Source: JBCCQH01 sp039024435 (GTDB taxonomy: Bacteria > Bacteroidota > Bacteroidia > J057 > JADKCL01). From it: a DNA stretch of 64,000 bases. The notes under the pieces are model-generated. The model was not told where the DNA came from. It was given only the letters and a program-made list of their open reading frames with translations, and did not search any database. Below, piece after piece: positions 34,111 through 43,580 of the stretch. Each line of letters opens with the position of its first letter. The first letter of the stretch is position 1. The stretch is from positions 62,001-126,000 of the forward strand of contig JBCCQH010000003.1 of NCBI GenBank assembly GCA_039024435.1, in the 5' to 3' direction. The translations under genes and the position numbers were made by a program.

Positions 34111-36752
34111 CAGCGCATCAAAGTAACGTTGAACACCCGCTGCTTGTCTTTGTCCGGAATGGCAAAATCGCCCACGACCCGCACCACCAGGTAGTATACC
34201 CCTTCGGGCACCTCTTCTCCGTTGTTGTTGCGCCCGTTCCAGGCGCCGTCGGTGTCGGTCGTGGAGTAAATTTGCTTGCCCCACCGGTCAAAGACGGCGA
34301 TTTCGTAATCGCCCTCGCCGTAATAATTCAGCAGAAGAACATCGTTGATACCGTCATTGTTCGGCGTAAACACATTCGGGACCAGGAAAGAATCCACCGA
34401 GATGACCACCGTCGCCGTACCTCGACAGCCATTCGTATCGGTCCCCACCACCGTGTAATTGGTGCTTTCATTCGGTTTGACCACGGGATCCGGGCAAGTA
34501 CTGCAATCGATTAAGGTATCCGGCGAACAGACGTAGGTGATGGCTCCGGTCGCCAGCAGCTCGACCCGCTGGCCGGGATTGATCAACTCGCTTTGGGGGA
34601 AAGCCATGACGTCCAGTTGGGTCACTTCCAGATTGATGGAAAATTGCGTGTTGCAGCCGCTCACGTTATCGGTGACGAGCACGGTAAACATGCCATCCAC
34701 CGTGGGGCCCACCAGCGTCGTGCCGGCGGTGTCATTCACCACCGTATCCGAGGTCGTCGACAACCACAGGTAGCTGTAATTGCCCGAGCCCCCGCTCGGC
34801 TGGATGTCAAACTCAATCGTGTCCCCGAGGCAGACGGTGCTGTCGGTCCAGTAATTCACCACCAGATCAAACGCATCGATCTGAATGCTGTCGGTGTAAC
34901 CGCAACCGGTCTGGGAGTTGAGACCGGACAAAAAGTAGGTGGTCGAAGTTGGCGGGGTGATCGTGGAGTTCGGGTCACTGGGATTGCTCACCCCCGTGGT
35001 GGGCGACCATTGCCAAGTATCGATGCCCCCGGTATCAAAGGTATTGGTGATGTCGATGCTCCCGCCATTGCAGGTAAAGGTGTCGGGCACGGTGATGTCA
35101 ATCGAATCCTGGGCGCTGACGATCACGGTGGCAAATGCCTCCCCGGCGCAACCGTTTGCGTCGGTGACGGTGAGCGCATAGCTCGTCGTCGTAAGGGGAC
35201 TGACGGGTTCATTGGAACCGGTCCCGCCGCTGCTCCAGGCATACAGGTAGCCTCCGGCCCCGCCGGAGACACTGGAAGTCAGGACCGCGGATTGGCCCGC
35301 GCAGATCGAGTCGGGTACCGGGGTGACGGAAACGAGGGGGGTATCCTGCACCGTGATGGTAATGTCATCGGTCGCGGAGCAGACTCCGGCGCTGTCCACA
35401 GTCAGGGTATAGGTCGTGGTCGCCGTGGGGAAGGCTTGCGGCTGGGCGATGCTTGGATTGCTGAGGCCGGCGGTCGGGGTCCAGGTATAGACAATGTTCG
35501 GTCCGGTACTGCTCACCCCGCCGACGGTGATGGTGTCCCCCACGCAGATCGTATCGTTGGCCCCGGCGTCGGCGACCGGCGGCGTCACCCCCAGAATTGT
35601 CACCGCAGTCGTATCAGCACAGGCGGCCGGTGTCGAATTGTCGGTCACCGTCACGGTATAGGTTCCGGGATTCGTGACGCTGATCGTGGCCGTGCTCGCG
35701 GGGGTGGACCAGGCGTAGTCTCCGCCGCCGGAAGCAGTCAACAGGAGGGTATCACCGGTACACAGCAGGGTATCTCCGGTCGAGGTGCTGATGGCGGCGG
35801 TGGGCGGTGGCGTAACCGTAACCAGTACGATGTTTGTGTCGCTGCAGGCGTTGTTGGTAACGGTGAGGGGAAATGGGAAAATTCCCGGGATCGCCGGGGT
35901 AAAGGTTGGGTCGGCGATGTTGTTCGCGCTGAGGAGGGTGAGCGGGTCGGTCCAGGCGTAATCGAGTCCGCCACTGGCCTGCAACTGCAAGGTGCTGCCC
36001 AGGCAGATCGTGGTGTCCGGGCCCGCATCGGCGAAGTCCGCCGCCGCATTGGCGCAGATGACCATATTTGTAACCGAGCCACCGGTGGAACCGGCAAAGC
36101 CCCAAAAAACGTTGGGATTGCCGCCAAAAATGTTTGTGACGAGGTTGTTGGTGCGGGTAAAAAGGGTATTTCCGTCCACTTGCACGGTCATCGTCGTGGG
36201 CGGGGTCCAAAGGATGCGCAACTCGTGGCAGACACCGGTGGAAATGTCCCCGCCATTCAAGAGGGCTTGCACCGGACCCGAAATCGCGGTGGGATTGCCA
36301 TTTTCGTGGAGGGCGACGTGGTCCTGGGGGATGACATTGTCATTGCCAAATCCCCCGTTGGGGCGCAGATCCATCTCCACCCCGATCGAAGGACTGATTC
36401 CGGTCAGCATACCGTCGGTGAGGTAGCCGAGCGAGCGGGCCCCGGGGCCAAAGGTCGCCAAGCCCGAATTTTGCAGGATAAAGGCCAGGCCATCCGCACC
36501 GAATTGATTGCCGGTCATCGTAACCGTCAGCGTGATGTCAAAGGGGTTATTGAGATTCAGTTGGGTATTGTTCCAGACGACCCCTCGCTGACTCGTCAGG
36601 TTGCTGGTCATTTGAAAACAACCATTACCCAGGTCGACGGCCGAGTTGGCGGGCGAAGTCGCCACCGGAATGGTCCACTGCGCCGAAAGAGGAGCGGACA
36701 GCAGAAGCGCAAAAATCGCCGGCAAAATGCGGCGCACAATCTTGGTATTCAT
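34110..36752 (-). CDS. Large adhesin: L-type lectin domain, Ig/PKD repeats, gliding-type C-terminal domain
   Basis: 880 residues from the ATG at 36752 (signal peptide to LSAQ). Residues ~20-235 look like a legume/L-type lectin fold (GADGLAFILQNSG, GVEMDLRPNGGFGNDN, WTPPTTMTVQVDG). Then come several Ig/PKD-like modules of ~85 residues with repeated CxGxT/LxASGGxxYxWxxP patterns. The end is a gliding motility-associated (type B) T9SS domain with NVFTPNNDGINDVLLL, VFDRWGKQIYS and PEGVYYLVV. Expected to be secreted by the T9SS and bound to the cell surface, probably attaching to glycans. Confidence 0.88.
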   Translation of the reverse strand: MNTKIVRRILPAIFALLLSAPLSAQWTIPVATSPANSAVDLGNGCFQMTSNLTSQRGVVWNNTQLNLNNPFDITLTVTMTGNQFGADGLAFILQNSGLATFGPGARSLGYLTDGMLTGISPSIGVEMDLRPNGGFGNDNVIPQDHVALHENGNPTAISGPVQALLNGGDISTGVCHELRILWTPPTTMTVQVDGNTLFTRTNNLVTNIFGGNPNVFWGFAGSTGGSVTNMVICANAAADFADAGPDTTICLGSTLQLQASGGLDYAWTDPLTLLSANNIADPTFTPAIPGIFPFPLTVTNNACSDTNIVLVTVTPPPTAAISTSTGDTLLCTGDTLLLTASGGGDYAWSTPASTATISVTNPGTYTVTVTDNSTPAACADTTAVTILGVTPPVADAGANDTICVGDTITVGGVSSTGPNIVYTWTPTAGLSNPSIAQPQAFPTATTTYTLTVDSAGVCSATDDITITVQDTPLVSVTPVPDSICAGQSAVLTSSVSGGAGGYLYAWSSGGTGSNEPVSPLTTTSYALTVTDANGCAGEAFATVIVSAQDSIDITVPDTFTCNGGSIDITNTFDTGGIDTWQWSPTTGVSNPSDPNSTITPPTSTTYFLSGLNSQTGCGYTDSIQIDAFDLVVNYWTDSTVCLGDTIEFDIQPSGGSGNYSYLWLSTTSDTVVNDTAGTTLVGPTVDGMFTVLVTDNVSGCNTQFSINLEVTQLDVMAFPQSELINPGQRVELLATGAITYVCSPDTLIDCSTCPDPVVKPNESTNYTVVGTDTNGCRGTATVVISVDSFLVPNVFTPNNDGINDVLLLNYYGEGDYEIAVFDRWGKQIYSTTDTDGAWNGRNNNGEEVPEGVYYLVVRVVGDFAIPDKDKQRVFNVTLMR

Positions 36753-36768
36753 CACCCACAAAAAAAGG

Positions 36769-36786
36769 CATTATTTGCGAATAATG
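36769..36786. repeat. Short hairpin CATTATT-TGCG-AATAATG
   Basis: Perfect 7-bp stem with a 4-nt loop just upstream of the adhesin gene, in its leader or promoter region. Confidence 0.5.
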
Positions 36787-36823
36787 AAATTATCGCCTCC
36801 CCCTTCTTAACAAAGTTAAATCT

Positions 36824-36885
36824 TTGAAAATCAACGCTCTGGATCGCCTCCAGGTGGTACTTAGCTACAGAGCATTGATTTTCAA
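36824..36885 (-). terminator. Long inverted repeat between HTH gene and adhesin gene
   Basis: The 17-base arms at 36824-36840 and 36869-36885 match in 16 positions (TTGAAAATCAaCGCTCT against its inverse) across a 28-nt loop. It follows the 3' end of the HTH gene, which fits a terminator, though the loop is unusually long. Confidence 0.5.
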
Positions 36886-36919
36886 TATTTTACCCAATTC
36901 AGCATCCTTGTCCTGGGGT

Positions 36920-37654
36920 CTACTCGGTCAGGGGCGCCGCCGGATCCACCTCCGAAATCGGGAGCGGCGGATCGATCAATCGCAGGTCCACGTGGGCTTG
37001 GTAGCCGTAGTGGGGCAGGATGCGCATGAGGCGGGGATACTGCCTACGGCTGAGCTTGCGCTGGCCATTTTTAATCTTTGAAAGGGTGCCGCGGCCCAGG
37101 CCAGCCAGTTCCTCCAGGCGGTTGGTGGACAGTGCCGAACGTTGTCTCAGGAAACACTGAATGTTGTTGCCTTCCAGTGCTTCCAGGTAGCGTTCCAGGT
37201 TGTAGAGTGTCCACTCCGCATCGTGGGCATTCCGACCAAATTCGATGGCTTCCGGTTCGGTCACAAAAAAGGCCCGGTTAAATTCCCCGTCCTGTTCAAA
37301 CCATTCATGGCCGGCATTGCGCGCGGCCAGCAACTCTTCGGCCAGGGGCTCCCGGGTCGCTTCCCGACCGGCATAGGAGTGATTTTCCTCCAAAGTGCGC
37401 AGCTCCACTTCATTGCCTTCGGTATCCCAGGAGATCAGGTCGAGTTGACTGCAGGGAAACCAGCGGCCGGCGGTTGCGGTACGGGGCCGTTGCAAATCGC
37501 GGCGACAGGCTTGGGTCCATTTCCGGACCGCTTGACAGTAAGCTTCCGGCTCAAACAACTCTGCCTGGGGGGCGGCATCGGGGGTGTTCCAGCGCGACAA
37601 TCGATAATTGCGCCGCGCCATGACGGGGGGTTGGGGAGTGATCGGCAATTCCAT
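36920..37654 (-). CDS. HTH-domain regulator, possibly autoregulated
   Basis: 244 residues. The C-terminal ~70 residues hold an XRE/Cro-like helix-turn-helix (STNRLEELAGLGRGTLSKIK then GQRKLSRRQYPRLMRIL). The N-terminal ~170 residues are charged, with Trp-rich stretches, and match no family I know. Two 18-bp palindromes cover the start codon and upstream DNA (37654-37671 and 37682-37699), which suggests that the protein represses its own gene and perhaps the divergent gene at 37767. Confidence 0.7.
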   Translation of the reverse strand: MELPITPQPPVMARRNYRLSRWNTPDAAPQAELFEPEAYCQAVRKWTQACRRDLQRPRTATAGRWFPCSQLDLISWDTEGNEVELRTLEENHSYAGREATREPLAEELLAARNAGHEWFEQDGEFNRAFFVTEPEAIEFGRNAHDAEWTLYNLERYLEALEGNNIQCFLRQRSALSTNRLEELAGLGRGTLSKIKNGQRKLSRRQYPRLMRILPHYGYQAHVDLRLIDPPLPISEVDPAAPLTE

Positions 37655-37671
37655 GTCGCAATGTTACGACA
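37654..37671. promoter_or_regulatory. Operator-like palindrome 1 (TGTCGCAATGTTACGACA)
   Basis: Arms TGTCGCAA and TTACGACA match in 7 of 8 positions. It overlaps the ATG of the HTH gene. Confidence 0.65.
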
Positions 37672-37681
37672 AAATAATAAA

Positions 37682-37699
37682 TGTCGCAAGATTGCGACA
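37682..37699. promoter_or_regulatory. Operator-like palindrome 2 (TGTCGCAAGATTGCGACA)
   Basis: Perfect 8-bp arms around GA, centred 28 bp from palindrome 1. It lies just upstream of a TAATTTTG -7-like element at 37707-37714 that would serve the divergent gene. Confidence 0.72.
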
Positions 37700-37706
37700 C
37701 GATTTT

Positions 37707-37714
37707 TAATTTTG
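37707..37714 (+). promoter_or_regulatory. -7 element TAATTTTG for the 37767 gene
   Basis: Fits TAnnTTTG, 52 bp before the ATG. The -33 position falls within palindrome 2, so regulator binding there could block it. No clear TTG is seen at the right distance. Confidence 0.4.
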
Positions 37715-37766
37715 GCCGGGTAGGGTATTTATCGGAGCCCGCGTAACCAAGACAAACGACAAGCTC

Positions 37767-38306
37767 ATGAAACGATCCTATCCTTATTTCATCGCCCTCG
37801 CTACCCTTTTTTGGGTAGGCTTCACCACCTCGCTGTCGGGTCAGCGCTGCGAAGACGAGCCCGAAACCGGCGCGTTTGCTGCCCTTGGCTTTGGGGGCGG
37901 AGTGGAATTCGGCATCTTTCACCGCCGGGGATTCGACGAAGATGACTGGGAGCGCCGTCCCTACCGGGGCGCAGCGCTGCGCTACCACGGCTTCAGCCTA
38001 CCGGCCTGCTCGGTGTACGGACAGGAATACCAGGAATGGGAGGAAGAGGAACGCATTGTGGGCATTGACCTGAGCGGAACCGAGCGTTTCTGTGCCGAGT
38101 CGGTCTTTGATGAGACGGTTTTTGCCTACAATCAGGCTTTCGGACAACCACTGCGCCAGCACCACGACCGGCATTTTCTCGAAGTAGAGCGGGCAGCTGC
38201 CTGGCTGGATGCGGATCAAATTGTGATTGTGCGGTACTTCGCGGAAGGCCGCGAACAAAACCTAGAAGTCATCACCCGATACATCGATGAGGTTGGAGAC
38301 TGGTAA
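37767..38306 (+). CDS. Secreted hypothetical protein, 179 aa
   Basis: Signal peptide (MKRSYPYFIALATLFWVGFT, cleavage near SGQ). The mature part is acidic and aromatic, with three Cys (RCEDE, PACSV, RFCAES), and shows no family I recognise. Divergent from the HTH gene across the two palindromes, hence possibly under its control. Confidence 0.65.
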   Translation: MKRSYPYFIALATLFWVGFTTSLSGQRCEDEPETGAFAALGFGGGVEFGIFHRRGFDEDDWERRPYRGAALRYHGFSLPACSVYGQEYQEWEEEERIVGIDLSGTERFCAESVFDETVFAYNQAFGQPLRQHHDRHFLEVERAAAWLDADQIVIVRYFAEGREQNLEVITRYIDEVGDW

Positions 38307-38440
38307 TTGATTTTCATAACCCTTTCGATACTTAGTCAAGTTGTCATCGGCCCGGTGGGCCGGTGGCACTTTTTATGGATTTCCAATGGGCGCGTTTGGA
38401 ATAGGCAACCGCAATCCTCGGCCAGAAAGCCGAAAAAGCA

Positions 38441-39166
38441 CTACTTTCGCGCCCAGAGGTTGTACTTGAGGATGCAGTAAATCGCCCGAAATCCGTCCCG
38501 CCAATTGATTTTTTTCCCCTCTTCATAGGTCCGGCCGTAGTAGGAAATCCCAACCTCATAAATCCGCACTTTGGGGAGGCGGGAAACTTTGGCGGTAACT
38601 TCTGGCTCGAAACCAAAGCGCTTCTCTTTCAGTTTTAGTCCTTTGATCAGGGGCGCACGGAACATTTTGTAGCAGGTCTCCATGTCGGTGAGGTTCAGAT
38701 TGGTGAACATGTTCGACAAGTTGGTGAGGAATTTGTTTCCCCGAGAATGCCAATAGAAGAGGATGCGGTGGGGGTAGCCCCCCATGAACCGCGAGCCGTA
38801 AACGACGTCGGCGTGGCCTTCGAGAATGGGGCGCAGCAGCCGGTTCCACTCGTGGGGATCGTACTCGAGGTCAGCGTCCTGAATGATGATGTAATCGCCT
38901 TGGGCTTGGGCGATGCCGGTGTGCAGGGCTGCCCCTTTTCCCTGGTTGACCTCGTGGCGGTAGAGTTGCAGATTGTAATCGGGATGATCGGCAATGTACT
39001 TTTCAAGCACTTCTTGGGAGCGGTCGCTGGAACAATCATTGACGCAGATGACCTCTTTGGTGACGCCGTGGATCAGTTCGACTTCCGCCATCTTGTCGAG
39101 GATAAGGTGAATGGTTTTCTCCTCGTTGTACACCGGAACGACGATGCTCAGTACTTGATTTCCCAT
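38441..39166 (-). CDS. GT2 glycosyltransferase, dolichyl/polyprenyl-phosphate sugar synthase type
   Basis: 241 residues, the size of DPM1/DPG-synthase-like enzymes. Landmarks: IVVPVYNEEKTI, EVICVNDCSSDRSQEVLE, NQGKGAALHTGI, the DxD-type motif QDADLEYDPHEW, and GSRFMGGYPHR with ETCYKMFRAPLIKGL. It moves a sugar from a nucleotide donor onto polyprenyl phosphate at the cytoplasmic face of the inner membrane. Such donors feed GT39-type enzymes, like the one at 27513, but the two are not adjacent. Confidence 0.9.
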   Translation of the reverse strand: MGNQVLSIVVPVYNEEKTIHLILDKMAEVELIHGVTKEVICVNDCSSDRSQEVLEKYIADHPDYNLQLYRHEVNQGKGAALHTGIAQAQGDYIIIQDADLEYDPHEWNRLLRPILEGHADVVYGSRFMGGYPHRILFYWHSRGNKFLTNLSNMFTNLNLTDMETCYKMFRAPLIKGLKLKEKRFGFEPEVTAKVSRLPKVRIYEVGISYYGRTYEEGKKINWRDGFRAIYCILKYNLWARK

Positions 39167-39248
39167 AGTGTCCGCAAAGATACCGTGCGGATCGGCAATT
39201 TCATAATTCGGGACACTTGCGGAAATTCCGGCGCTTCGGCACGCTGAT

Positions 39249-42146
39249 TCAATTATCGGAGTGGCCGGCGGTGAGGATATTTTCTAATTGATTGGGAATG
39301 ACAATGGTAAACTGGGTGCCTTCACCCGGCTCCGATTCGAAGGAAATGGTTCCGTCCATCTTCTCAACCGCATTGCGCGTGATGTAGAGTCCGAGCCCCG
39401 AACCGAAAGACTGGTTGGTAGCGCGGAAAAACAGCTCAAAAATCCGGTCTTGGTATTCTTTCGGGATGCCCACCCCGTTATCGGTCACGGTGATAACCGC
39501 TTCTTTATCGTCCACGGTGACCGCGATGTCCACCTGCGACCGGTCCTTGGCGTGGTCCTGGTACTTAATTGCATTGGAAATGAGGTTGCTCAGGACAATG
39601 CCGATGTGGAAACCGTCGGCGAACAGTGGCTTGCCCGGATGCACGGTCACCGAACGCTCCACGCGCTGGGCGTTTTCCATGTAGCGCAGACTTTCGGCGA
39701 TTTCCTCGACCAACTGGTTAAAATCGACCTTGGTGTACTTGATCTGCAGGCGGTTGATCCGGGAGAAGTCGGTGAGGTTGCGGATAAAGGTATCGAGCTT
39801 CACGACGCTTTTGTCCATCAGCCCGAGGTACATCAAAACGTTGCCGTCGGCGGTTTCATTGCGTAGAATGTCGATCAGGCCCATCAATGAATTCAGCGGT
39901 GCCTTGAGGTCATGGGAAGCGCGGTAGACGAAGCTGTCCAGCTCGTAGTTCCGCTGCACGAGTTCCTTTTCGGCCCGTTTGCGCTCGGTGATGTCCCGGA
40001 TGATCAGCAGCACCTCGTAATAGCTCGACGGAACGATGCGCGCTTCGTAATCGCGGTCCTGGCCCACCAGGTTCATCTCGATTTCAAATGCCTGCAACTC
40101 GCCCGATTTTTGGGCGATTTCCGCCTGGGCCAAAGCTTGCTCGGCAAAGGCCCGCGGAAAAGTCTCCAGGAAGCTTTTGTCCTGCAAGTCGAGCCCCAAA
40201 TCGGGGAAGACGTCGCTCTCGGGGGTCTTGAAGTCAAGAATTCGCCCTTCCATGTTCAAGCGCAGCATCAGATCCGGAAGTGCGTTGAGGATCGCCTTGT
40301 TGCGTTGTTCCGATTCGCGTAGCTTCTTTTCCGCCTCGATTCGGTCGGTAATGTCCCGGAAAAACCACACCCGACCGATGATCGTTCCTTCGACCTCAAG
40401 CACGCTCGTAAACCGCTCCGCCAGCCGCCCGTCGTTGAATTCCAGAAAGTCAAACTGGTCCTGGTCCGGATTCTCCATCAAAAAAGCCATTGATTTCCGG
40501 AGTTGGTCGGAGTTGCGGAGCTGGGCCTGGCAAAAGGCAATTACCGTCGCCGGGGAATTTTCCATGTATTCCTCATCCAGGCCCCACAATTCCAAGTAGA
40601 GCCGGTTGTAGTTGATGACCCCGCCGGACAAGGTGGTGACGAGAATGCCGAGCCCGCTCAATTCAAAGACTGCCTGCAAAATGGCGAGTGATTTTCCCAA
40701 TTGAAACTCGGTGGCTTTGCGCTCCGAACTTTCGATGACAACGGCGAGGAAATCACCGATGGAGGCAAGGAAATTCTGCGATTCTACCGACCACTCGTCG
40801 ATTTTGCGCTGTACGTAAGCCCGCACCATGCCCACGGTCTTGCCCTGCAAGCGCACCGGGACGATCAACGATGCCCCCCGGGGTTCGCCCGCCTCGACCA
40901 ACGAGACCGTACGGGGATCGACCTGCATATCCACCGCATCGATGACGCGGGTGTATTGCAAAGCGGAAAACAGCGCCGGATGATCGACCCGCACCAAGGT
41001 ATCGAGGGGCGGATCATCCGGCGCGGTCCGGCCCAAGTGGTAGCGGGCGCGGTGAACCAGGACTTCTTCGGCATCGTCGAACAACCAGATCTCCGCCCCG
41101 TCGGTCTGCAAAGTGGTGGCCACGGCCCGGGTGATGTCCTGGCAAGCAATCGCGAGGTCTCCATCATTGATGGCATTGCTACTGGCAAGGTGGACCATGA
41201 CTTCATTTTGGCGGTACATCTGCTCGCGCGTCTCCACCAACTGCGCCTCTTCCCGCTTGAGTTGGGTGATCTCGTGGTAAAACCAAATTCTACCGATCAG
41301 TTGCTCTTGGTGGAGCAGGGGCTCAGAAATCCGGTGGTAAAAGCGCCCGTTTTTCATCTCGATGACGTCGTCGATGACGAGCATAGGGTCTTCAAAGATG
41401 CGGTTGGCCACGGCGCGGGCATGGCCCGGTTGTTTGAGGCGCGTCTGGGCAACAACAATCGCCTTTTCGATGCTGTTTCCCAAGATCATATCGTCGGTGA
41501 TGCCCCAAACTTGCTTCAATTTTTCATTGTAGTTCAGCATCTTATTGTCGGGACTGGTCACCATAATTCCGGCTTGAGACTGGCGAAATGCAGCCGCGTT
41601 GATGATCCGCAGCAGGCTTTCCTGGGTTTCCAGCGACTGGGTTTCCCGGTGAGCCATCAACAAACCCGCCAACCCAAATAACATCGAAGAGCCAAAGCCC
41701 AAGGCAAATCCCGTAAGCTCCATCTCTGGGTTGTCGATCAGCGGCAACAGAGCCAGCGAAAGGACGAGGTTTGTACTGTAAAGAATCAGGTAAATCCTCA
41801 CTTCCCGGAACAGCAGTGAGATCCCAAACAACGACAGAAAGTACGAAAAGAAAGTCGCGCGGGCCAGATCGTTGTAAAAGACCAGAAAATTCAGGTAAAG
41901 GGTGATGATAATCGCCGTGAGGTGCACCACGGTCCGGTAGTGCCGGCGCACCCAAGCGGAAACAAAGGATCCCACGACATGAGCGAGGATAAATCCCGCA
42001 ATCACCAAGCGGGTCCACATGGGATCATTCAACTCCTCCGGCACCAAAAAATGGGCCATAGGGATGGCAAATACCGCGATCAATCCCAGGCTGCGAAAGA
42101 GCCAAAGGAAGAATTGACTGGGATTTTGGGAGGCGAAGTTGGCCAT
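39249..42146 (-). CDS. Multi-PAS/GAF sensor histidine kinase
   Basis: 965 residues from the ATG at 42146. Five to six membrane helices occupy ~15-165. Next come a PAS domain (~185-300; NYNEKLKQVWGIT), a GAF-like domain (~320-470), a second PAS (~490-600; NYNRLYLELWGLD), a third PAS (~610-725), a HisKA domain with His745 in ASHDLKAPLNSLMG, and an HATPase domain (NAIKYQD, DNGVGIP, GSGLGLYI). No receiver domain and no response regulator neighbour, so the partner is elsewhere. The first two PAS domains share the order of repeated motifs, suggesting internal duplication. Confidence 0.92.
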   Translation of the reverse strand: MANFASQNPSQFFLWLFRSLGLIAVFAIPMAHFLVPEELNDPMWTRLVIAGFILAHVVGSFVSAWVRRHYRTVVHLTAIIITLYLNFLVFYNDLARATFFSYFLSLFGISLLFREVRIYLILYSTNLVLSLALLPLIDNPEMELTGFALGFGSSMLFGLAGLLMAHRETQSLETQESLLRIINAAAFRQSQAGIMVTSPDNKMLNYNEKLKQVWGITDDMILGNSIEKAIVVAQTRLKQPGHARAVANRIFEDPMLVIDDVIEMKNGRFYHRISEPLLHQEQLIGRIWFYHEITQLKREEAQLVETREQMYRQNEVMVHLASSNAINDGDLAIACQDITRAVATTLQTDGAEIWLFDDAEEVLVHRARYHLGRTAPDDPPLDTLVRVDHPALFSALQYTRVIDAVDMQVDPRTVSLVEAGEPRGASLIVPVRLQGKTVGMVRAYVQRKIDEWSVESQNFLASIGDFLAVVIESSERKATEFQLGKSLAILQAVFELSGLGILVTTLSGGVINYNRLYLELWGLDEEYMENSPATVIAFCQAQLRNSDQLRKSMAFLMENPDQDQFDFLEFNDGRLAERFTSVLEVEGTIIGRVWFFRDITDRIEAEKKLRESEQRNKAILNALPDLMLRLNMEGRILDFKTPESDVFPDLGLDLQDKSFLETFPRAFAEQALAQAEIAQKSGELQAFEIEMNLVGQDRDYEARIVPSSYYEVLLIIRDITERKRAEKELVQRNYELDSFVYRASHDLKAPLNSLMGLIDILRNETADGNVLMYLGLMDKSVVKLDTFIRNLTDFSRINRLQIKYTKVDFNQLVEEIAESLRYMENAQRVERSVTVHPGKPLFADGFHIGIVLSNLISNAIKYQDHAKDRSQVDIAVTVDDKEAVITVTDNGVGIPKEYQDRIFELFFRATNQSFGSGLGLYITRNAVEKMDGTISFESEPGEGTQFTIVIPNQLENILTAGHSDN

Positions 42147-42413
42147 GTTATCCTGGTGCCTCACCTAAGCGGGCATGAAATTGAGCGCAAGTTGGTGCTT
42201 TCTTTTCGTGAGTAAGTTATCGCAGATGATTGACTGAGATCGAAAGGTAGGTAATTTACGAGATTTTTTCGGATTTGCTCAATACTGCATCGCGGCGAAA
42301 CCGGGTAAAATCTGCCTTTTCGGGTAATTGGCCGGGCTTTGTCGCCTCGGGGGGGCAGCATCTTCCGGAAATGTTTGTTCGAAACCATTCTCCGAAATGA
42401 TTATCTTTAGGGT

Positions 42414-43580
42414 ATGTTTCGAATTTGGGGTTCCATCCATTTGGTTTTTCTTCTTCTGAGCAGTTCCGCTGCGGGTCAGGGGTTGCGTTTTGCTACCGGC
42501 GATTTCGACGCAGCATTGGCCCAAGCCCAAAAAGAAGGCAAAATGCTTCTGCTGATGACCACGGGTTCTTTCTCCGAGGCCAGTACCGTTATGGTGGAAG
42601 AGGTCATGGCCTACAAAGAGGTGGGTGACTTTTTCAACCCCCACTTTCTCGGGTGGGTACTGGACGCTGAACCGCTGGCGCCCGACTTTGTCTTTCGGAA
42701 CTTTCGGCTGCTGAACATTCCGGAGTACATTTTTATCGACGTTCAGGGAGAAGTCCAGTTTCGCGGTTCTGGCTATCTGGAACCCGGGGAAATGATCGCA
42801 CTCGGCAAGCGGGCCCTCGATGAGGACAACCATGCCTCCCAACTGCAAGCCCTCTACGAAGCCGGCGACCGCTCACCGGGTTTCATGCAGCGCTACATCC
42901 TGACCATGGAGGCCAACGGGAAACCGGTCACGGAAATCGGCGAGGCTTACCTGGCGGGCCTGAATCCGGATGATCTTTATCAGGACGCCAACTGGCAGAT
43001 CCTCAGTGTAATCGCCTTGAAATTTGATGCGCGCGAATGCCGCTACGTCCTCGCCAACTATCGCCAATTTTGTGATCGGATCGGGAAGCCGGCGGTACAG
43101 GAGTACCTGCTGCAGGTCTATGACCGGGCCTTTGTGGATGCGGTCCAGAAGCGCGACAAGCCCTATCTGCAGCGGGCCCACCAGATTGCGGAGGTTTTTC
43201 TCCCCGATGGCGGAGCCCGCGAAACGACCTTGCAGGTCAACCTGGCCTACGATGCCGCGGTCGAAGATTGGACGACTTACCAAGCGGCCGCACTGGAATG
43301 GTTCGGTGAGTTTACCACCGATGACCCAACCGCTTACAACGATGCCGCCTTCAATTTCTACCTCCACGTCGAGGACCGGGCGGCCCTGGAGACGGCACTA
43401 TCCTGGGCGAACCAAAGCATCGCCCAACAGCGTGCCACCTGGAATCTTCACACCCGGGCGGCTTTGCTGCACAAACTCGGCCGCAAAGCAGAAGCCCAGC
43501 GCGTCGCCGAAGAGGCCCTGGAACTGGCCGGCCCGGACCGCAACGCCCTCGAAAAGCAATTTGAATTCCTCAAACAATGA
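42414..43580 (+). CDS. Secreted thioredoxin-fold protein lacking the CxxC, with helical repeats
   Basis: 388 residues with a signal peptide (to ~AAGQ). Residues ~25-130 follow the thioredoxin_7/DUF255-like fold (ALAQAQKEGKMLLLMTTGSF, then NIPEYIFIDVQG with the cis-Pro). The redox position reads SFSEAS, with no cysteine. The C-terminal ~250 residues are TPR-like helices. Probably a periplasmic or envelope protein with a binding rather than redox role, which is inference. The stop overlaps the next gene (ATGA). Confidence 0.75.
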   Translation: MFRIWGSIHLVFLLLSSSAAGQGLRFATGDFDAALAQAQKEGKMLLLMTTGSFSEASTVMVEEVMAYKEVGDFFNPHFLGWVLDAEPLAPDFVFRNFRLLNIPEYIFIDVQGEVQFRGSGYLEPGEMIALGKRALDEDNHASQLQALYEAGDRSPGFMQRYILTMEANGKPVTEIGEAYLAGLNPDDLYQDANWQILSVIALKFDARECRYVLANYRQFCDRIGKPAVQEYLLQVYDRAFVDAVQKRDKPYLQRAHQIAEVFLPDGGARETTLQVNLAYDAAVEDWTTYQAAALEWFGEFTTDDPTAYNDAAFNFYLHVEDRAALETALSWANQSIAQQRATWNLHTRAALLHKLGRKAEAQRVAEEALELAGPDRNALEKQFEFLKQ

